The notes beneath the pieces are model-generated. The model was not told the origin of the DNA, did not search any database, and saw only the letters and a list, made by a program, of their open reading frames with translations. A stretch of DNA of 64,000 nt, from assembly GCF_963678975.1 (NCBI RefSeq), contig NC_089275.1:20232467-20296466 (forward strand). Direction: 5' to 3'. Positions 59,791-64,000 of this stretch are shown piece after piece; the stretch's first letter is position 1, and each line of letters starts with the position of its first letter. Origin of the DNA: Dysidea avara (lineage: Eukaryota; Porifera; Demospongiae; Dictyoceratida; Dysideidae). The position numbers were made by a program, and so were the translations under genes.

Positions 59791-60279
59791 TCACTTCCTT
59801 TTGTATTCATATATGATGGCTTTTGTCTACAGTATCTCTTATTATAAGTAAGTAGAAGATTATATTTTAAGTGACATTACTACCACTTTGAAATGAATTT
59901 TTGTATTATTTCGCTGTTGTTGAGTATTGAATGACCATAGTCTATTTAGGGATCTCGAAATGTATTTGCTACATGCACATAAAGTGTACATGTACGGTTG
60001 GTTTCATGTTATAACTCATTGATATCTCCATTATGTTATTGATGGCTTGTACCTTGATAGTTACCTGATACTTGCATGCAAGAAAATTCAATTGATTTGC
60101 ATAAGCAGTTTAGCCGGTAGGCACGACAACAAATTGCCTTTTAGGCTTGCTGCTCTATTGAGTATCTTGATTGCGTGGCTTGTCATATGTACAGTATGCT
60201 TGTATGGTATTATAGCCTATTTTTTATTTGACTGTTTATTATATTCTTGTAGTACTCTAATAGAGCGCAACTTCATTTT

Positions 60280-60640
60280 TCTGAGCACTCTGTACAGGGG
60301 GCTTGTTTGTAGCTAAACTTTCTTCAGCGTGATTTGTTTGTAGCTGAACTCTGTACCGGGTGGCTTGATTGCAGCTGAACTCTCTACAAGATGACTGGTT
60401 TGTATCTATCCAATAGGTGATTTGTTTGCAGCTGGACTTTGACTTGTTTGTAGTTGAACTCTCTACAGGGTGATTTGTTTTGTAGCAGACCACTCTACAG
60501 GGTGACTTGATTGTAATTGAACTCTCTATTGGGTGCATTATTGTTAGCTGAACTCTCTATATGTCTATATGGTGACCTGAATGTTTTAATAGAGTGACTT
60601 ATTACATAGCCGAATGTGCTATTAGGGTGACTGCACTATC
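60280..60640. repeat. Degenerate minisatellite, GCTGAACTCTCTACAGGGTG type, locus 2
   Basis: About ten imperfect units of 31-36 bp with the core GCTGAACTCTCTACAGGGTG followed by (A/G)CTTGTTTGTA. Same family as 35680-35860. Confidence 0.75.
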
Positions 60641-61139
60641 AGAGTATTTCAATTGCACATTTGTTACACCTAGTTGACTTTTCATAGTTATAACTCAGTG
60701 GTTTTTAATCTGATTCCTTGTAAAACACTGAAAGATCCTTCTAAAATACCTATTTTCAGCTGATTCCATTAACTAGTTTGCCTGGTAGGCATGACAAGTA
60801 ATACTTTTTTATTAAAAAAAATCAATTGAGCACTTGTAAGACATGGTTGGCGTTTTTGTTATAACTCCACGACTGTTAGTGTGATCTCTTTCAAACAACA
60901 AAAGGTTTGCACTACGATGATTATTTCAACCAATTTTCAAGTCATTCCTTCAAGTGGTTTACCCTGTGGTCATGACTATTGCATTTTTCAAAAATCACAT
61001 AGAACTCCCTTGTTCTTTATCCCATGTGTACACAATTTGGACTGTAAATGTGCTGCACTACGTTCTTACTGCCCTCCAAATGTGAAGAAAATAGACTAAA
61101 GCATCCATAAGTTACAGTGATATTTCTAAGTGTTGTGAA

Positions 61140-61920
61140 AAGAAGGACAAGAAGAAAATGCAAAGAAAACCAAGATGAGCTTTGAAGGCACATATCTCAG
61201 TGATGGCTTGACAGATTCAACTCAAATTTGAAGTGGGAGGTGCCCCTCTCCAAGGGAGTTTCTGCAGCAAAACGGTCAATTTCCAGTTAGGCACTATCAA
61301 GCTATGGATGTGTAAAAATGTGACCCGCTAATGCATTTCCTCAAATCTGACATTTTTGCTTTCTAAAGGGAAAAACCAATGGACTGTTAAAGTTTCAGCC
61401 ATTTCTGGTAAGTAGTTTTAGAGTTATAGCAATAGACAACAAGAAAAGCAAAACAGTTGATTGGTATAGTGCTTATACAGAAAAAAAATTTACAGATGCT
61501 CGTTTTATCAATTATAATGAACATAATCAAGACACATGATAGTGTGTCGTGCGGCTAAGTACAGCCAGTGCGGGAGTGCAACAGACAAGTGTGTATTTTA
61601 CAGGAAACAAGAAAATTCCATTTGTGACCCACTGAGCGAAAACCCAACTTGTTTGCATAATTCTGTTTTAGAGATAAATGCCATTGAAATACATTGGGTA
61701 AATAAATATGCATGCTACATAAATAATTTTACGCAACAGTTTAATTGCTTCAGTAAACAGTGAAGGAAGACTCGAATTGAATAATCTAATATGGTAGTGA
61801 TTTACCTCTTCATGGAGAGTAGGAATACAGGTATCTTTGTTTCATTTCTGTACCATGGAGCAAACATTAGTTACATGTGTTTGTTTATGTTGCAGTAAAA
61901 CATAACTTTATGTCACTGTT
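61140..61920 (+). repeat. Composite of dispersed repeats including repeat C, copy 2
   Basis: 61600-61920 matches 47790-48060. The preceding 61170-61480 has the look of a further repeat (CATATCTCAGTGATGGCTTG ... TAAAGTTTCAGCCATTTCTG) but has no second copy in the window. The 75-aa frame at 61536-61763 falls across the repeat and is not called a gene. Confidence 0.5.
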
Positions 61921-62505
61921 TTTAAGCTTGAACAGCCTTCTTGCTTGATAGCATGAGTGCATTTAAGTCAAAAACTATACTTGTCAAGTTGATGCATTAT
62001 GGCCATGGATGCGTAACATTAGAGGCTGGAAAATGGCCAATAGTGATCCACAAGTATTTCTCACAAGAAGCAGTTAGTTAATAAACCAACTCACTAAACA
62101 CATTTGCTAATCTCATCAACTGCACTTTGCTGGTTCTGTGGCTATCAATTACACAAAGATAACAATAGTTTATGGCTTTAATGAATCTTATTTCGTGGCT
62201 TATTGCCATTTCCATTGTACTAATAATGCTAGTAACTGACTTCCTTTGAAGAATTCATGGCTTATATCAGCTCTTACTCAACTCCATTTCGATGCACTAT
62301 GTACACTACCATCTTGAAAAGTAATTAAATGATGTTATTTAAAGTACTGGTTGGTATTAGACATTTGTAGCTTTACTGATACAAGTCCAGTACCACCAAA
62401 ATAGGGCTGATACCAATACTAGTATTAGTATCAGTACATCACTAGTAAGTAAAGTATTTGCATGTGTGTATGCTTCTTATGCTTAGTTAGATATTTAACA
62501 CTTAC
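61921..62505. other. Intron or intergenic DNA next to the Death exon
   Basis: No gene. A small palindromic TACCAATACTAGTATTAGTA cluster is at about 62410-62430. Confidence 0.4.
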
Positions 62506-62778
62506 ATAAGTAAGATTTTGCTATTTTCTCTACAATCTGTACCATATTAACCATCTTGAAGGCTTCTACAATCTCACACCAACATGGATGACGTGATCTC
62601 TCTAACCAGGCATCGAACATGTAAAAACACTTGTCGGTAACCTCAACATAGCCAGTGTTAATTGCTTTTATTCTTTCTGATGGCAACTCCAACTCTAGTG
62701 CAAATCTCTTCCAACAATCTGCTAGATCGTCAGAGTATCTCATCAATACTTTTAACTTCGGCTTTTTGTAAAGATGTC
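62506..62778 (-). CDS. Death-domain exon, probably the N-terminal module of the NLR gene
   Basis: The acceptor TTCTTACAG precedes GACATC and the donor TTAT/GTAAGT follows, giving a 273-bp exon with two bases before its first full codon and one after its last. It encodes HLYKKPKLKVLMRYSDDL, then a Death-fold pattern: ADCWKRFALELELPSERIKAI, CFYMFDAWLER, and HPCWCEIVEAFK, ending VEKIAKSYL. Death domains recruit other Death proteins in immune and apoptotic signalling. The trailing base plus the two leading bases of the NACHT-LRR exon (47305) complete one codon, so the two could splice in frame across about 15 kb. The initiating exon should lie at higher coordinates and was not identified. The alternative is that it belongs to a separate NLR copy. 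Confidence 0.65.
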
Positions 62779-64000
62779 CTGTAAGAATATATTAATCATT
62801 TACAACTCAAATACTACATCAATAGCACTATTCTAATTAAAACAGTCATACATGTACATACTGTATGTGTATGTATAGCAAAGAAACAAATAAACTCAAT
62901 TTAAAATTATGGTGATTATAATATTAGTAACAAGGGTTCATAATATTTGTATGGAGGCAAGCATTTTTGCGCTTTTCAAAAAGTCCTAAGTCTGTTTTGG
63001 AAACAAAACTAGGGAACAACTCGAAACATTATCCCTTCCAATGACTCTCTATACAAAGTACCCCACTCTTTTACCATTTTTGCGCTATGATGTAATTACG
63101 AATTAGTGGCAGTGTATTTGCTGACTATTTTATAGATAGTCTTCCTTACCACTACATATTGCAAGTTAAGGAAATACGTATTTACATATGAGTATAGATC
63201 ATAAGTATAAAAAGCTATGAAATAGGTGGGGTTCACTTCCTACTTCAGTTATACACAATAGTACAGTCATGGCTCACTGGTACACAGTAGCTGCAGGTGT
63301 AGAAGACTAGCTTTCACTGCTTTATTCCTGTGATCTCTACTGAAATGTAAAACTCCTAAATTTTCTTTATATTTATTTAGGATCTGCAACATGAAAAATG
63401 AAAATGCAAGAAACATATCCCTAACTATTGTAGTATGTTACGCACCACTAATACCTTGGAGGAACTGCATTCCCTTGTTGGAGACACATGCTGATTTTAA
63501 TGCCTCACATGACTGACCTTATTTCATACTCTCCAAGAAAGGCGATCAGAGCTGTAATTTCAATGGTTGTAGCCATATCAAACCATGCAAAGAAGTTGTA
63601 AAACCTTGCCTGTGTTTACCATGGAGGCTGTGGATGAGTCAAGTAAAATTTTTGGTTGGGGGTCCCCACCAGCCAACAGACTTGATATTCCAGCTTTGTC
63701 ATTTTGTAACAGTTGCATTATGGGCCCAAGTGATTTGCCTGATCGTACTGCAGGCCTGAGGGCGTGGGTGTACATATCAGGTAAGTCACAAGGGCACGTG
63801 ATACAACTGATATGTACCATGTGGGCTAATAGTCCGCACAGGCAAATAGCCTGCGCTGGGTAATAAATCACCCTAGCCAACACATCATCTACTTCCTGAT
63901 TCCATTTATAAATGTGACTGATGAATTGTTCAAATATAGTCAGCAATTATTGACTATACTCTATGCATAAAAATCCAATAACAGTGTACGGAATGTCATC
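62779..64000. other. Upstream of the Death exon; repeat-like DNA
   Basis: No start exon could be assigned. CTGCAGGCCTGAGGGCGTGG near 63748 echoes CTGCAGGCCCGAGGGTGTGA near 26130, a dispersed-repeat phrase. The overlapping 92- and 122-aa frames at 63578-63946 are mutual shadows. Confidence 0.4.

Noticed and set aside
61536-61763. 75-aa Cys-containing frame
   Set aside because: Overlaps a dispersed repeat also present at 47790-48060, where the frame is not kept.
1-64000. CRISPR arrays, tRNA and rRNA genes
   Set aside because: None seen; the window is eukaryotic, and the only tRNA-like boxes are in repeat B.

Overview
The window looks like animal nuclear DNA, most likely from a demosponge. This is inferred from content, not from a species match. 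The DNA is AT-rich, with split genes (GT-AG introns), many short hairpin transposons, metazoan retrotransposons of three classes (Ty3/Gypsy, BEL/Pao and a CR1/L2-like LINE), and a Death - NACHT - leucine-rich-repeat receptor of the kind expanded in sponges. Protein-coding host genes are few; most of the window is transposon-derived.

Layout. 0-8 kb: two inverted-repeat elements and one intronless class I methyltransferase gene (3671-4663). 8-11.2 kb: an intact three-exon sugar-transporter-like MFS gene (+). 11-20 kb: a long hairpin element (13332-13766) and a broken minus-strand gene (15789-19115) of a transposon-like family that I infer to be a FEN/PIN-like nuclease. 20.3 kb: an orphan exon with a membrane helix and a tyrosine-motif tail. 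22-26 kb: a decayed duplicate of the transporter locus with a small internal inversion. 26-28.7 kb: a foldback-like element and palindromes. 28.9-34.3 kb: a young Ty3/Gypsy-type retrotransposon with identical 152-bp LTRs, itself inserted inside an older inverted-repeat element. 37.9-47.3 kb: the giant NACHT-LRR exon (minus), its 3' end cut by a LINE. 47.3-62.5 kb: probably one intron, filled with hairpin elements, a dead BEL/Pao element (50428-56406) sitting inside an antisense SCAN-like gag relic, a long CA repeat and other repeats. 62.5 kb: a Death-domain exon (minus) whose splice phase matches the NACHT-LRR exon.

Functional reading. The host genes are a putative innate immune receptor, a putative solute carrier, a methyltransferase and part of a membrane receptor; nothing shows that they work together. 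The most notable observation is in the Gypsy-like element. The primer-binding site directly after the 5' LTR is not tRNA-like. Its first 14 nt are the exact reverse complement of a stretch inside the LTR that begins 30 nt downstream of a TATA box. This is what Tf1/sushi-type self-priming predicts, where the 5' end of the transcript primes its own reverse transcription. All alignments and translations were done by eye, so boundaries of repeats are approximate unless a terminal repeat or splice site fixes them.
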